NCBI GenBank assembly: GCA_003021685.1
Contig: PXRO01000005.1
Span: forward strand, 21,493-85,492
DNA length: 64,000 nucleotides
From: Halobacteriales archaeon QS_4_62_28
GTDB taxonomy: Archaea > Halobacteriota > Halobacteria > Halobacteriales > Haloarculaceae
Direction of reading: 5' to 3'
In this document: positions 17,428 through 26,508 of the stretch, in pieces
Numbering within the stretch: position 1 is the first letter of the stretch
Layout: every line of letters begins with the position of its first letter
Made by a program: the position numbers and the translations under genes
Notes under the pieces: generated by a model
Seen by the model: only the letters and a program-made list of their open reading frames with translations
The model's database searches: none
Told to the model about the DNA's origin: nothing

Positions 17428-18930
17428 TTATTGGTAGTCCTCGATCAGTTCGTTTGCCGTGTGTTCGCCGCTGATGAGACACATCGGGACGCCGACGCCG
17501 GGTCGCGTGAACGAGCCAGTGAAGTAGAGGCCGTCGACGGCCGACGAGCGGTTGGGCGGTCGAAGCAGCGCGGTCTGGCGTAGCGTGTGGGCCAGTCCGA
17601 GTGCCGTCCCCTCGGTCGCGTTGTACCGGTCGGCGAAGTCGGAGACGGCGAACTGTTCTTCGAAGACGATGCGGTCGCGCAGGTCGACGCCCGTGTTGTC
17701 GGCGACGTCGGCCAGAATCTTCTCGCGGTACTCCGCTCGGATTTCCTCGCCGTCGTGGAGATCCGGCGCGATGGGAACGAGGACGAAGAGGTTCGTGTGC
17801 CCGTCGGGTGCGACTGTGTCGTCGGTCTCGGAGGGGACACAGAGGTAGTACGCTGGCTCGTCGGGCCAGCGCGGGCGCTCGAAGATGGCGTCGAAGTGGG
17901 TCTCCCAGTCTCTCGGCAGCACGAGCGTGTGATGGGCAAGCGGGTCCACGTCGCCCTCGACGCCCAGGTACAGCAGGAAGGCAGAGGGCGCGAGCGTCCG
18001 ATCCGCCCAGTAATCGTCGTCGTACTGGCGCTCGTGGTCCGGCAGGAGTTCGCGCCCGGCGTGACCGTAATCGGCATTGACGACGGTCCGGTCGGGGCGG
18101 TACACGTCGCCGTCGACCGTCTCGACGTGGAACCCTTCCCGGCGTTTCGTGATTTCGTCGACCTCGCTGGCGGTGACGTAGTCGACGTCCAGTTCCTCGC
18201 CCAGCTCGACGAAGGCATCGATGACGACGCCGATGCCGCCCTCGCCCTCGTCGTTGACCGGGTAGTAGACGCCGAGGTTGAAATCGACGTGGCTCATGAT
18301 GTTGTACAGCGCTGGCGTGTTCTTGGGCGACCCGCCGAGAAAGACCAGCGTGTACTGCATGATCTGCTGGAGTTTCGGGTGCTGGAAGTAGTCCTCGACG
18401 TGGCCCTGCATCGACCCGATCAGCGAGAGGCCGATGGGCGCGGCCCGCATGACATCGAGATCGACCCAGTCGCGCAGTCGGGCACGGTCCTCGTAGACGA
18501 ACTGCTCCATGGCCGTCTCGTAATGCTCCTGGCTGGTCGCCAGGTACTCCTCGAAGGCGTCGCTCGCACCGGGTTCGTACTCCTCGAACTTCGATTTCAT
18601 CGCCTCGATGTCGCCGTTCACGTCCAGTTGATCCCCGTCTTTGAAGAAAATACGGTAGTGGGGGTCGAGTCGTTCGAGGTCGTAGTACTCGCCCGGTTCG
18701 CGGTCGAAGTGGGCGAAGAAACGCTCGAACACGTCTGGCATCAGGTACCACGACGGCCCCATGTCGAACCGGAATCCGTCTTCAGTCAGCCGACTCGCGC
18801 GGCCGCCGAGTTGCTCGTTCTTTTCCAGCAGGGTCACGTCGGCACCGGCGTCGGCCAGGAAGCAAGCCGAGGAGAGACCACCGACGCCACCGCCGACCAC
18901 GACAATCTCCGCACCGGACAATCGACTCAT
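17428..18930 (-). CDS. crtD: Carotenoid 3,4-desaturase CrtD (phytoene desaturase family)
   Basis: FAD-dependent desaturase acting on the lycopene-derived C50 chain in bacterioruberin synthesis. The 500-residue product starts MSRLSGAEIVVVGGGVGGLS, with the GxGxxG dinucleotide fold at once; longer frames upstream overlap the MFS gene. The family's C-terminal signature is GLYFTGSFTRPGVGVPMCLISG. Assignment to CrtD rather than the general CrtI is by context, since lyeJ and cruF follow directly. Confidence 0.9.
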   Translation of the reverse strand: MSRLSGAEIVVVGGGVGGLSSACFLADAGADVTLLEKNEQLGGRASRLTEDGFRFDMGPSWYLMPDVFERFFAHFDREPGEYYDLERLDPHYRIFFKDGDQLDVNGDIEAMKSKFEEYEPGASDAFEEYLATSQEHYETAMEQFVYEDRARLRDWVDLDVMRAAPIGLSLIGSMQGHVEDYFQHPKLQQIMQYTLVFLGGSPKNTPALYNIMSHVDFNLGVYYPVNDEGEGGIGVVIDAFVELGEELDVDYVTASEVDEITKRREGFHVETVDGDVYRPDRTVVNADYGHAGRELLPDHERQYDDDYWADRTLAPSAFLLYLGVEGDVDPLAHHTLVLPRDWETHFDAIFERPRWPDEPAYYLCVPSETDDTVAPDGHTNLFVLVPIAPDLHDGEEIRAEYREKILADVADNTGVDLRDRIVFEEQFAVSDFADRYNATEGTALGLAHTLRQTALLRPPNRSSAVDGLYFTGSFTRPGVGVPMCLISGEHTANELIEDYQ

Positions 18931-18982
18931 TATCGAAGGAAGGGGCTGCTGTGGTGTTAAATCCGTTCCCAAACAGGTGTGG

Positions 18983-20146
18983 CTACGTCGCCGGGGCGCT
19001 CGTCGGACCCATACGGAGGCGAAGCATGATGACGATGGTCGCGAACACGACTGCGAGGCCGGGCAACAGCGAGAGGGCGGTGCCGATGTCTGTCCACGTC
19101 GCGACGACCCCGACGAGTGCCGGGACGACGGAGAGGCCGAAGTAGCCCGCACCGGTCGCTATCGCGTTGATCGGACCGCTGTAGGTCGGGTGTGCGTCGA
19201 CCCCGAAGGCCGATAGTGTCGGGAACAGGCCAGAAACGGTCGCACCCGACACCAGGACGGCACCGACCATCACCATCGTCGATGTCGTGGTGAACGCGAC
19301 GTACATCGCCGGCGCCGTCACGAGCGAGAGGCCGGCAACGAACCACAGCGAATCGACCCGGCCGACGACGACGCTGTAGAACGCCCGGCCGGGGATGTAC
19401 GTCGCGAGAAAGCCAGAGAGGAGCAGGTTCGCCTGTGGCTCGGTGACGAACTGTGTGGCGTAGAAGGGGAGCCACGTGAAGAAACTCCCCTCGATGCCGC
19501 CACTCAGTACCAGTGCGAGGGTCATTCCGGTGATCGGCGGGTCCCGGAGGAACGACGTGAACTGCTCGCGCGTAATCTCCCGCTCGTTGCCCTCGATGGT
19601 CGGCCGGTCTGCACCGGCGATCAGAACGGCAGCGGGGACGAACACGAGCGCCAGCGTGTAGAACACCCAACGCCACTCCCCGACTGCGAGGACGGCGTTG
19701 ACAAAAAGCGGTGCGGCGGCCGCTCCGGTCGCCCACACCAGTGCGTAGACGTTGAACACTCGACCCCGCTGGTTCGGATAGAGGTGGCTGAGAATCGGAC
19801 GGTCGAGGCCGCGAACGACGCCGTCTGCGCTCCCCTGGACGAACAGGAAGCCCAGAAAGATCGGGTAGATCGGTGCGGCCCCCATCACGAGGAAGGCAAC
19901 GGTTGCGACTGCGAGTGCGCCGAGAACAGACCGGCGCACGTTTGCTCGCCCGGCAGCGGTCCCGACGAGCAACACTGCGAAGATAAGCCCGAGCGTCCCG
20001 GCCGGTGCGACCAGTCCGAGCAACGCTTCGCTCACCGCGAACTCGGCACGGAGGCTGGGTAGCAACGCACCCCGGACCTGCAACGCCAGCGCGTCGCCGA
20101 GCGTAAAGAGGAAGATGGCGGCTGTCCAGCGACGACGCTCGTCCAT
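18983..20146 (-). CDS. Major facilitator superfamily transporter
   Basis: A 387-residue membrane protein with twelve predicted helices and the duplicated six-helix MFS layout. The loop between helices 2 and 3 holds GTAAGRANVRRSVLG, a weak version of the MFS G-x-x-x-D-R-x-G-R-R motif. No substrate can be inferred. The stop lies 52 bases upstream of crtD in the same direction, so it might be cotranscribed with the pigment genes, though nothing known links the two. Confidence 0.87.
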   Translation of the reverse strand: MDERRRWTAAIFLFTLGDALALQVRGALLPSLRAEFAVSEALLGLVAPAGTLGLIFAVLLVGTAAGRANVRRSVLGALAVATVAFLVMGAAPIYPIFLGFLFVQGSADGVVRGLDRPILSHLYPNQRGRVFNVYALVWATGAAAAPLFVNAVLAVGEWRWVFYTLALVFVPAAVLIAGADRPTIEGNEREITREQFTSFLRDPPITGMTLALVLSGGIEGSFFTWLPFYATQFVTEPQANLLLSGFLATYIPGRAFYSVVVGRVDSLWFVAGLSLVTAPAMYVAFTTTSTMVMVGAVLVSGATVSGLFPTLSAFGVDAHPTYSGPINAIATGAGYFGLSVVPALVGVVATWTDIGTALSLLPGLAVVFATIVIMLRLRMGPTSAPAT

Positions 20147-20351
20147 ACGCCTCCCAGCAGAGTGCCCGAGTAAAAGACACCGGTTCTGAAAACAGACTCT
20201 TCGAATGACTCACGAAAACCTCCACCGTCGGGGGGGAAACGGGCTCTTTTCGGTGGTCGTAACGCGTGGTACGAACGATATCACGACTGTCCGGGAGGCG
20301 GTGCCACGCCCTATCGATAGTGCTATTAACTTCAACTCCGTGTTTAATAAC

Positions 20352-21221
20352 ATGAGCGTGAATCAGGCTGCTGGTGTCACTGGGCTTCGCCAGCGCCTCT
20401 CTCTCCTCGGTATCGCGGGAGTCGTCGCCCTCCTCGGACTGTCGGTCGCGGGTATTACGATGGGTGCTGAGAAGGTCTTCGTCATCTCGTGGGTCGCCTT
20501 CGCTGCGATGGCCGTCGGCGCGTGGCTAGGCGGGCGCACGGCGGAGACGAACCCCTCTCGACTCGTCTGGGGATACGGCCTCGCGAGTGGTGCGATGATC
20601 ACCAGCGCGGCGATGTTCCTGCTCCCGCAGGCGATGGGACTGGGCCAGACAGCCGGGTCGCCGCGACTGGGTGGCATCGGCGTCGCCGCCGGCATCGCTA
20701 TCGGGTACAGCGCCCACACCATCAGCCATCGGCTGACCCACGTCGACGTGTCCTTCGACGTGACGACCCTGGAGATAACGGCCCACGCGCTCTCTGCGGG
20801 GCTAATCATCGGCCTGGTCTACGCCTCGATGCCGGGACTGGGCCTGCTGCTCGGCCTCGCCATCGTCTCGCACAAGGGACCGGCCGGCTACGCCGCAGCG
20901 CGGCGACTCTCCCGGGCCGACAAGTCGGCGACGGCACTGCTACTCCCGGCCGCCGGTGTCGGCATCACCGCGATTCCGATGGCCCTCCTGCCGGTCCCTC
21001 AGGTGCCAGCGATCAACGCCGTCGTCTTCGGTTTCGCGGCGGGCATCTTCCTCCACGTCGCGATGGACTTCCTGCCCAAATGCGAGGCCGGCAGTGAAAT
21101 CGACGAAGTGGTCCAGTTACAGGAAGGCGCACACCACCTGCTAGACGAACTCCGGACCCACGCCGTCGCCTCGACTATCGTCGGCGTGCTGGCTGTGGTC
21201 GCGGCCTGGGGACTGCTGTGA
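20352..21221 (+). CDS. ZIP-family metal transporter
   Basis: Predicted importer of zinc or another divalent metal. The 289-residue protein (start MSVNQAAGVTG; upstream in-frame ATG adds 49 poorly supported residues) has eight helices. The metal-binding helix region holds ITAHALSAGLIIGL and LAIVSHKGPAGYAAA, replacing the usual HNxxEG/HEIPEG motifs with less canonical H-x-x-x-x-G and H-K-G-P. A short histidine run AHTISHRLTH lies in the variable loop and DFLPKC near the end. It is divergent from the MFS gene. Confidence 0.8.
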   Translation: MSVNQAAGVTGLRQRLSLLGIAGVVALLGLSVAGITMGAEKVFVISWVAFAAMAVGAWLGGRTAETNPSRLVWGYGLASGAMITSAAMFLLPQAMGLGQTAGSPRLGGIGVAAGIAIGYSAHTISHRLTHVDVSFDVTTLEITAHALSAGLIIGLVYASMPGLGLLLGLAIVSHKGPAGYAAARRLSRADKSATALLLPAAGVGITAIPMALLPVPQVPAINAVVFGFAAGIFLHVAMDFLPKCEAGSEIDEVVQLQEGAHHLLDELRTHAVASTIVGVLAVVAAWGLL

Positions 21222-21521
21222 TCAGGCGCTGACCTGCAACGCGTAGTGGTCCTTCGCACACCCAACGGGCGAAGAACAGGTCGGTGCCGTCCTCCGGTGT
21301 CGTGCGGTGGGATCCCGGTGGACTGAACGGGCGAGGCGGGGTCGGCGGTTCTGCGTGGGCACTATTCGAACGAGCAAAGTGAGTGAGGATATCCGGCACA
21401 GAATCGCCGAGCACGTCCGAGGGCGTTCAATTCATTCGCTGTCTCGCGGTCGCCGTGTCGAGAGGAGTCCACAGCAGACCACTCTCACGTGATCGAGCAG
21501 CGAGCACACGCACGGAGCAAA
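21222..21521. other. Non-coding gap, no feature recognised
   Basis: A 300-bp stretch between the convergent ZIP transporter and DUF7521-like genes. Frames here have atypical composition and no family resemblance. No palindromic element of the kinds found elsewhere in the window is evident. The reverse strand reads a short tail CAKDHYALQVSA with a stop just beyond the ZIP stop, possibly the end of a decayed gene, but no beginning can be found. Confidence 0.5.
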
Positions 21522-21818
21522 TCAGGCCGGGTTCATCCAGAGGCCATAGAGGATGCTACACATCCCGGCAATCTCGCTGATCTGGGTGAGAATCCCGACC
21601 GTCAGTTCTCCCACCGGGAGCACAAAGAAGACAATTGCGAGCACCCCAGGACCACCGGCCACGAGGACGAACCCGATGGCGACGAACAGCATCGGCTTGC
21701 TGCGGTGGTCACGGTAGCCCCGGTAAGCGATGTAGCTGATGACGAGTCCGATGGCGACAGTGACGTAGTCACTCAGAAAGAGGGCGAGTTCGATCGTCGA
21801 GAGCGACGAGATTTGCAT
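21522..21818 (-). CDS. Small three-helix membrane protein (DUF7521-like)
   Basis: A 98-residue protein with three membrane helices (about residues 15-33, 42-62, 68-92) separated by a basic loop YRGYRDHRSK. It starts within the stop of the upstream winged-helix regulator gene (TAATG), so the two are translationally coupled. Such regulator-plus-small-membrane-protein pairs recur in haloarchaea, often with extra copies per genome. Function unknown; sensing at the membrane is an inference. Confidence 0.82.
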   Translation of the reverse strand: MQISSLSTIELALFLSDYVTVAIGLVISYIAYRGYRDHRSKPMLFVAIGFVLVAGGPGVLAIVFFVLPVGELTVGILTQISEIAGMCSILYGLWMNPA

Positions 21819-22159
21819 TACATCTCCTCCACTAGCCGAGCAAAGCGCCCGGCCATGCTCTCCTGACGGGTCACCTCGACCTCGAACCCGTCGTCGGTCG
21901 CTTCGATCACGATCCGGTCCAACGTTGCGGTGTACACCTTGTAGTGGTGGCCGTCCTCGTCCGGCCGGGTCTGCTCGTCGAGGAGGTCGTGTTCGCGCAG
22001 GTCCTCGATGCGCCGGTAGATCGTGCTCGGCGAGACGCCACAGCGGTCGCTGAGTGTGTCTGCTGACATGGGTTGCTCGCGTGTTTCGAGCAGGATCTGG
22101 CGCGCCGTCTCGTCGTCCAGCACGGCGGCGACGGCACCGACCGAGGGTGTCCTACTCAC
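21818..22159 (-). CDS. Winged-helix regulator, ArsR-like
   Basis: A 113-residue DNA-binding protein. The helix-turn-helix is ETREQPMSADTLSDRCGVSPSTIYRRIEDL (about residues 26-55), followed by the wing LLDEQTRPDEDGHHYKVYTA. No metal-binding cysteine pair of classical ArsR proteins is seen. It is coupled to the three-helix membrane protein gene downstream and divergent from the CPBP protease gene, which may be its target. Confidence 0.87.
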   Translation of the reverse strand: MSRTPSVGAVAAVLDDETARQILLETREQPMSADTLSDRCGVSPSTIYRRIEDLREHDLLDEQTRPDEDGHHYKVYTATLDRIVIEATDDGFEVEVTRQESMAGRFARLVEEM

Positions 22160-22259
22160 TACCTGTCTGTGTTGACCGCTCGTAATAAGGGTGTACCGCA
22201 GTCGCAGTGTCTGGGACTGTGCTCACATATATACGCCCAACCGGTTCGACAGTCCAGAT

Positions 22260-23135
22260 ATGACGGAGGCACCACCCCTCGACCGCCGTCGCATCGGATC
22301 CTTCCTCGCCATTGCGCTGGGGATTGCCGCCCTGACTGGCGGGGTGCTGTACGCGACTGGCGGTCTCGAATCGAGTCCCGAACTCCTGCCCGGGATCACG
22401 CTCGCGACCGTCCTGCTGCCGACGGTGTACATGTTCTCGCCGGCCGTCGCCAACGTCGCCACCCGCTCGTTGACCGACGAGGGCTGGACCGACCTCTCTT
22501 TGCGCCCGAACCTCCCGGACCGCTGGCGGGCCTACGTCGCCGCGTGGCTCGGGACGAGCGCCCTGATCGGTGCCGGCTTCGCCCTGTCTCTCGCCCTCCA
22601 GCAGGCGGGCGTGGTGCCGCCCGCGAGCGACGGCCGGACGCTGCCAATGATCGCGATCCTTGCCTCGCTGACGCTCGGGCCAGTGATTAATACGTTCGTC
22701 GCCTTCGGCGAGGAGTTCGGCTGGCGTGCCTACCTCCTGCAGAAACTCATGCCACTGGGCGTCCGTCGTGCGCTTTTCGTCCACGGCGTGATCTGGGGCG
22801 TCTGGCACTGGCCCGTCATCGCGATGGGGTACAATTACGGTCTGGACTACCCCGGTGCCCCCTGGACTGGACTGGCGATGATGACAGTGGCGACGGTCGC
22901 CATCGGGACGGTTCTGGGGACACTCGCACTGTGGGCCGACAGCGTCTGGCCGCCGGCACTGGCCCACGGCACACTCAACGCCGTCGGTAGCGTCGCGGCC
23001 GTCGTCGGCGGTGGCGCGTCACTCGTCAGCGCGGCTCCCGTTGCACTCGTCGGCGTCGTCCCGTGGGCCGTCGTCGCCGTCGTGATCCGCTACCGGTGGA
23101 CGGAAGCAATGATACATTCAGCCCGGGGAGCGTGA
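22260..23135 (+). CDS. CPBP-family intramembrane metalloprotease
   Basis: A 291-residue integral membrane protein of the CAAX protease and bacteriocin-processing (CPBP/Abi) family. Motif 1 is EEFGWRAYL (E-E-x3-R), motif 2 FVHGVIWGVWHWP, and motif 3 AHGTLNAVGS, together giving the glutamates and histidines of the metal site. The start MTEAPPLDRRR directly precedes the first helix. The last fourteen codons (YRWTEAMIHSARGA) lie inside a family 1 hairpin element at 23091, which therefore supplies the C-terminus and stop codon. Confidence 0.9.
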   Translation: MTEAPPLDRRRIGSFLAIALGIAALTGGVLYATGGLESSPELLPGITLATVLLPTVYMFSPAVANVATRSLTDEGWTDLSLRPNLPDRWRAYVAAWLGTSALIGAGFALSLALQQAGVVPPASDGRTLPMIAILASLTLGPVINTFVAFGEEFGWRAYLLQKLMPLGVRRALFVHGVIWGVWHWPVIAMGYNYGLDYPGAPWTGLAMMTVATVAIGTVLGTLALWADSVWPPALAHGTLNAVGSVAAVVGGGASLVSAAPVALVGVVPWAVVAVVIRYRWTEAMIHSARGA

Positions 23136-23152
23136 CGGCTGAGACGTATCAT
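23091..23152. repeat. Truncated family 1 hairpin element, copy b
   Basis: Matches copy c (53859-53939) from its left end TACCGGTGGACG through GTGACGGCTGAGACGTATCA, then diverges, so about the last 20 bases, including the right inverted repeat, are missing. The breakpoint near 23152 is followed within 25 bases by the mscS remnant, whose own 5' part is lost. A single deletion joining the two is the simplest explanation. The element also provides the end of the CPBP protease reading frame. Confidence 0.8.
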
Positions 23153-23176
23153 AAGGACCGTTGTTAACTGTTTACG

Positions 23177-23559
23177 CGGGTGCGAACGTTCGACAACGAA
23201 CTGCTCACTGTGCCAAACTCCGAGTTGACCGACGGTGTCGTGAAAAATCCCGTCGCCAAGGAGCAACTCCGACCGAAATCATCATCGAAGAGGTCGAGAA
23301 CCACCCGGAGATTCTCGACGACCCCGGGCCGTCGGTTCGTCTCATCGAACTCGGCGACTCGTCGGTCGGCCTCCAGTCACGGATCTGGATCGACGATCCG
23401 GGTCGGGCAGACTCCGTCGAGACGCGCAGTGAGTACGTCACGAGCGTCAAGGAACGCTTCGACGCGGCGGACATCAACATCCCCTACCCGAACCGGACCA
23501 TCGGTGGCGACCTGGCACTGTCGAACGTCCAGCAGATGGTCGAACCGGCCGACGACTAG
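23177..23559 (+). pseudogene. Remnant of an MscS-type mechanosensitive channel gene
   Basis: Two reading frames together recover the C-terminal half of a haloarchaeal MscS channel. From 23177 one frame reads VRTFDNELLTVPNSELTDGV and continues to KEQLR. From about 23272 a second frame gives TEIIIEEVENHPEILDDPGP, then LGDSSVGLQSRIWI, ending NIPYPNRTIGG. The membrane-spanning N-terminus is absent and about 15 residues expected between the halves (the LTFLFGIGYDDD-like segment) are missing, with a change of frame. It is therefore a decayed gene with a 5' truncation and an internal deletion. Confidence 0.85.
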
Positions 23560-23568
23560 CCGGTCACG

Positions 23569-24129
23569 TCACAGTTTCCGGTATGTTTCCGGATCGTCCA
23601 GCTCCCAGAGGAGTTCCGGCAGGAAGGCATCGAGGTGGTCGATAACACGGCGTTCGGAGACGTTCAGGCCCTCGCAGTGTTCGTGGGCCGTATCCCGAAT
23701 CGAGACGTGGAGGTCGCCGCCTCCGTGGTCGGTTGCTGTCCCCGCCTCGACGGTGACGTGGAGCGGGAACACCGAACAGCGGGCGGGCTTCCAGTCGTGT
23801 TCGGCATGGAGCGCACAGAGGCCGTCCTCGCGCAGGAAAAAGCAGGCCTTGCCCTCTTCGTCGACGTGGTTCTCGCGGTCTTTCTGTTCTTGCCGAACGA
23901 AGTCCTGCCCCCGAAACTGTGTCGTCGACTCGTTGATACTCTCGCGGGCGGCCAGTTCCAGCAGGTCCGTCTCGTACAGCAAGACGCCGTGGTGGCAGCA
24001 CCAGGTACAGTCGTCGACGCACTCGAAGGTGAGCGCGGGATCGAAGTCGACGACAGCCTCCTTGCCGGGATAGACCTCGACGGTACGGTGCTGTGATGAC
24101 ACTGCCCGGGTTTCGCTCTGAGCGGGCAA
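23569..24129 (-). CDS. YkgJ-family cysteine-cluster protein
   Basis: A 186-residue soluble protein with the zinc- or iron-binding pattern of the CxxCxxCC family: FECVDDCTWCCHHGVLL (about residues 35-51), then CALHAEHDWKPARCSVFP (about 105-122), giving the C-x8-C and F-P pair typical of YkgJ. The biochemical role of the family is not established, although links to Fe-S or zinc chemistry are suspected. The start is MPAQSETRAV; the gene is convergent with the mscS remnant. Confidence 0.85.
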   Translation of the reverse strand: MPAQSETRAVSSQHRTVEVYPGKEAVVDFDPALTFECVDDCTWCCHHGVLLYETDLLELAARESINESTTQFRGQDFVRQEQKDRENHVDEEGKACFFLREDGLCALHAEHDWKPARCSVFPLHVTVEAGTATDHGGGDLHVSIRDTAHEHCEGLNVSERRVIDHLDAFLPELLWELDDPETYRKL

Positions 24130-24188
24130 AAGGTCGCCGGATCGGGGCGACCCGCCAGACTGTCACCGATACGTGTTTTCAGAACGCT

Positions 24189-25880
24189 TCAGCCGGGATG
24201 CGAGTGATCGGCAGTCGTCGTCTCTTCGGCGTTGGCCGCGCTCGCTTCGCCAGTCTCGTGGACGACGGCGTCCGCGACCACGAGTCGCGCTGCGCTCTCG
24301 GTGTGGTTTAGATCGACCGTCCAGCCCTGGACGCCTGCGAGCGTCCGCACTTTCGGCAGAACGAGGCCGGTATTCGTGTCCGGCAGCGCACCCTCGTACT
24401 CGAATAGCTCTGACTCGGCCTCCATCGATGGCGTCCAGTCGGTCACGACACAGAACCCGTCGGACCGACGCTCGACCCGGACCTCCGTCGCGTCGTTGTG
24501 AGCGAGAAAGTCAAGCAGTCCGACGAACAGTTCGTGCAGGCGTATTCTGTCGGCCTCGACGACCGTGTCGGTCTCCGCGTGCACGACCAACCGGCTCGAT
24601 TCGACTTCGTTCCAGGCGTGCTCGACCACCTCGTCGAGTGCGACCGGTTCGAGTCCGTCGACGCTCTGTCCGTACTGGGTCAGCGTGGTGAGGCCGTCGA
24701 CGATAGTCACCATTTCGCCGGTCTGTCGCGACACCGTCTGGAGCGTCTGGCGTGCTTGGGCCACGTCACCGGCGTCCAGTGCCGACCCTGCGGCCGACAC
24801 CTGGCCGTCGACGACCTGCAGTGAGTTGAGGAGTTCGTGTCTGATTCCCGCCGAGAGGTCCTCGAGGTGATCGTTGTGTCGTTCGAGTTCGCGACGGCGG
24901 CGCTCCAGTTCGGTCACGTCGACGAACACGAGCATCCGACTGATCGCTGACTGGGCCGTCGAGAACGAACTCTCGTTGACGAGATAGTAGCGCGCCCCCT
25001 CGCGGTCGAGTTCGAGTATCTCCTGGCCTGCTGGAACACTGTCGAGTGGCAACGCCGCCGTGACGTGACCGCCAGTCGACCCGAGTCCAGTAAAGAGGTC
25101 GCCAGCGGCGTGATTGTACTCCTTGATCCGGTCGTCGTCGTCCAGGAACAGCACTGGTTCGGGGATGCTGCCTGTCATCTGGACCGCCAGAAAGCGATCC
25201 CTGGTGACAAAGAGGACCCCGACCGCGAAGACAGCGACACCGAGTGGCGCGTAGATGATGTCGATGAGCGCCGTCGATTCGTAGGCCAGCAGATCCAGTG
25301 CGACCGGCAAGCCAGTCAACCCGACGAGGGCGGCCAGCGAGCGCGTCTCGTATCCCGACTCGACGAACGCCTCGTACAACATGAATATCCCGATGGCTGC
25401 CAGCATGTAGGCCAGTCCCGTCGCAATCCAGTGAATCGGCCCGTGCTGGATCGCCAGATGTGGGAACGGCGACGCGACCATCTCGGCGGTGAAATACTGG
25501 CCGTGCAGCGGATTCGTCAACTTGATCGCCACGATGCCGGTGTACAACCCAAGCCCCGCGTACCGATAGGGGCGCTCGCGGTGGTACGTCCGGTCCGTGT
25601 ACGCCGAACAGAAGTACAGCCAGGCGAAAACGGTTCCGAGACCGACGACGAGGCCAGCGGTGTACCACGCTGTTTTCAGCGACTGCGTCGGGGCATACAG
25701 CACACCGAGGTGTGTCACCGCCCACAGGCCAGCGGTGACCAGCACTGCGACGAGTCCGTACCGGGTCGCCCGGTCCTCGACGGTCAGGCCACGAGTGACA
25801 CTTCCCAGACAGGCGAGTGCAGCCACCGCGAAGACGGCACCGTAGCCGACCCGGAGCGATAGTTGCAAAACGACACTCAT
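24189..25880 (-). CDS. Histidine kinase with 7TM sensor, PAS domain and degenerate ATPase
   Basis: A 563-residue membrane sensor, start at MSVVLQLSLRVG; a GTG 18 codons upstream is possible. Seven helices (residues about 1-215) form the histidine-kinase N-terminal 7TM domain, followed by a PAS segment (FLDDDDRIKEYNHAAGDLF) and a coiled dimerisation helix. The phospho-acceptor region is AGIRHELLNSLQVVDGQ. The C-terminal ATPase domain is eroded: the N-box is replaced by GLLDFLAHND and no DxGxG loop is visible, only NTGLVLPKV. It may signal without normal autophosphorylation, or act as a partner of another kinase. Confidence 0.85.
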   Translation of the reverse strand: MSVVLQLSLRVGYGAVFAVAALACLGSVTRGLTVEDRATRYGLVAVLVTAGLWAVTHLGVLYAPTQSLKTAWYTAGLVVGLGTVFAWLYFCSAYTDRTYHRERPYRYAGLGLYTGIVAIKLTNPLHGQYFTAEMVASPFPHLAIQHGPIHWIATGLAYMLAAIGIFMLYEAFVESGYETRSLAALVGLTGLPVALDLLAYESTALIDIIYAPLGVAVFAVGVLFVTRDRFLAVQMTGSIPEPVLFLDDDDRIKEYNHAAGDLFTGLGSTGGHVTAALPLDSVPAGQEILELDREGARYYLVNESSFSTAQSAISRMLVFVDVTELERRRRELERHNDHLEDLSAGIRHELLNSLQVVDGQVSAAGSALDAGDVAQARQTLQTVSRQTGEMVTIVDGLTTLTQYGQSVDGLEPVALDEVVEHAWNEVESSRLVVHAETDTVVEADRIRLHELFVGLLDFLAHNDATEVRVERRSDGFCVVTDWTPSMEAESELFEYEGALPDTNTGLVLPKVRTLAGVQGWTVDLNHTESAARLVVADAVVHETGEASAANAEETTTADHSHPG

Positions 25881-26029
25881 ATGACTACCATCTAGTTGGG
25901 CTGCTGTCACATATATTATTGGGTCGATTTTCACGAACTGTTATGCATTCTGACAGGTTTGCCCGTGTTCCGATGAACGATGTCGTTATCCAAGGAAGAA
26001 ATGTCACTACATTGGGGCTGCCGGCAGCA

Positions 26030-26353
26030 TTAATTGTACCCGCGCCAGCGGTGCCCACACTCCTGGCACTTGAAGAATCGCGTCGGCGGCTCGTCGGCCG
26101 ACCCGGTCTGCTTGATCGTGTACCAGGCCTTGCCGTGGCCACACCCGTCGCAGGTCACGTCCTCGGCCGTGGGCTTGCCCTCGAAGTTCGCGCCCTCCTC
26201 GGTCTCGATCACGTCGTCGTCGGTCTGTTCGGCGGTGCTCACGAAGTCGGCGGCCCGGTTGGCGTCCTTCGGGACTCGCGCCCCACAGGACTTGCAGACC
26301 ATCTCGTCGCCGTCTGCGTGCATCATCGAACCGCAGTCGTCGCAAAACTGCAT
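26030..26353 (-). CDS. tfs: Transcription factor S (TFIIS-like)
   Basis: Stimulates transcript cleavage by archaeal RNA polymerase so that stalled elongation complexes can resume. The 107-residue protein has the full design: an N-terminal zinc ribbon CDDCGSMM...CKSCGARVP and a C-terminal ribbon CDGCGHGKAW...CQECGHRWR, with the catalytic acidic pair replaced in position by the DE of GSADEPPTRFFKC. Length is standard for haloarchaeal TFS. A family 2 hairpin element lies upstream of its start. Confidence 0.95.
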   Translation of the reverse strand: MQFCDDCGSMMHADGDEMVCKSCGARVPKDANRAADFVSTAEQTDDDVIETEEGANFEGKPTAEDVTCDGCGHGKAWYTIKQTGSADEPPTRFFKCQECGHRWRGYN

Positions 26354-26402
26354 ACTGACCCTGACGTACTCGCTGCGAACTCAAATATCCCCGTGGTTGC
26401 TG

Positions 26403-26482
26403 ATACTGCCGGCTGTCCGTCCGTGAACGATGTCGCCGCCCCGGAGTGGCGGCTATCGCCGCGCTGTGACAGCCGACGGTAT
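26403..26482. repeat. 80-bp intergenic hairpin element, family 2 copy a
   Basis: Terminal repeats ATACTGCCGGCTGTC and GACAGCCGACGGTAT; the centre CGCC-CCGGAGT-GGCG forms an inner palindrome. Closely similar along its length to 57350-57429 and more distantly to 40999-41076. It is placed between the 5' side of tfs and the 3' end of the P-loop ATPase gene, 27 bases from the latter's stop. Confidence 0.87.
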
Positions 26483-26508
26483 GAGATGATCGGACTTCCA
26501 GTTACTGA

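Noticed and set aside
17587..18960. 457-codon forward frame opposite crtD
   Set aside because: Complete overlap with a recognisable carotenoid desaturase; no family features in the forward frame.
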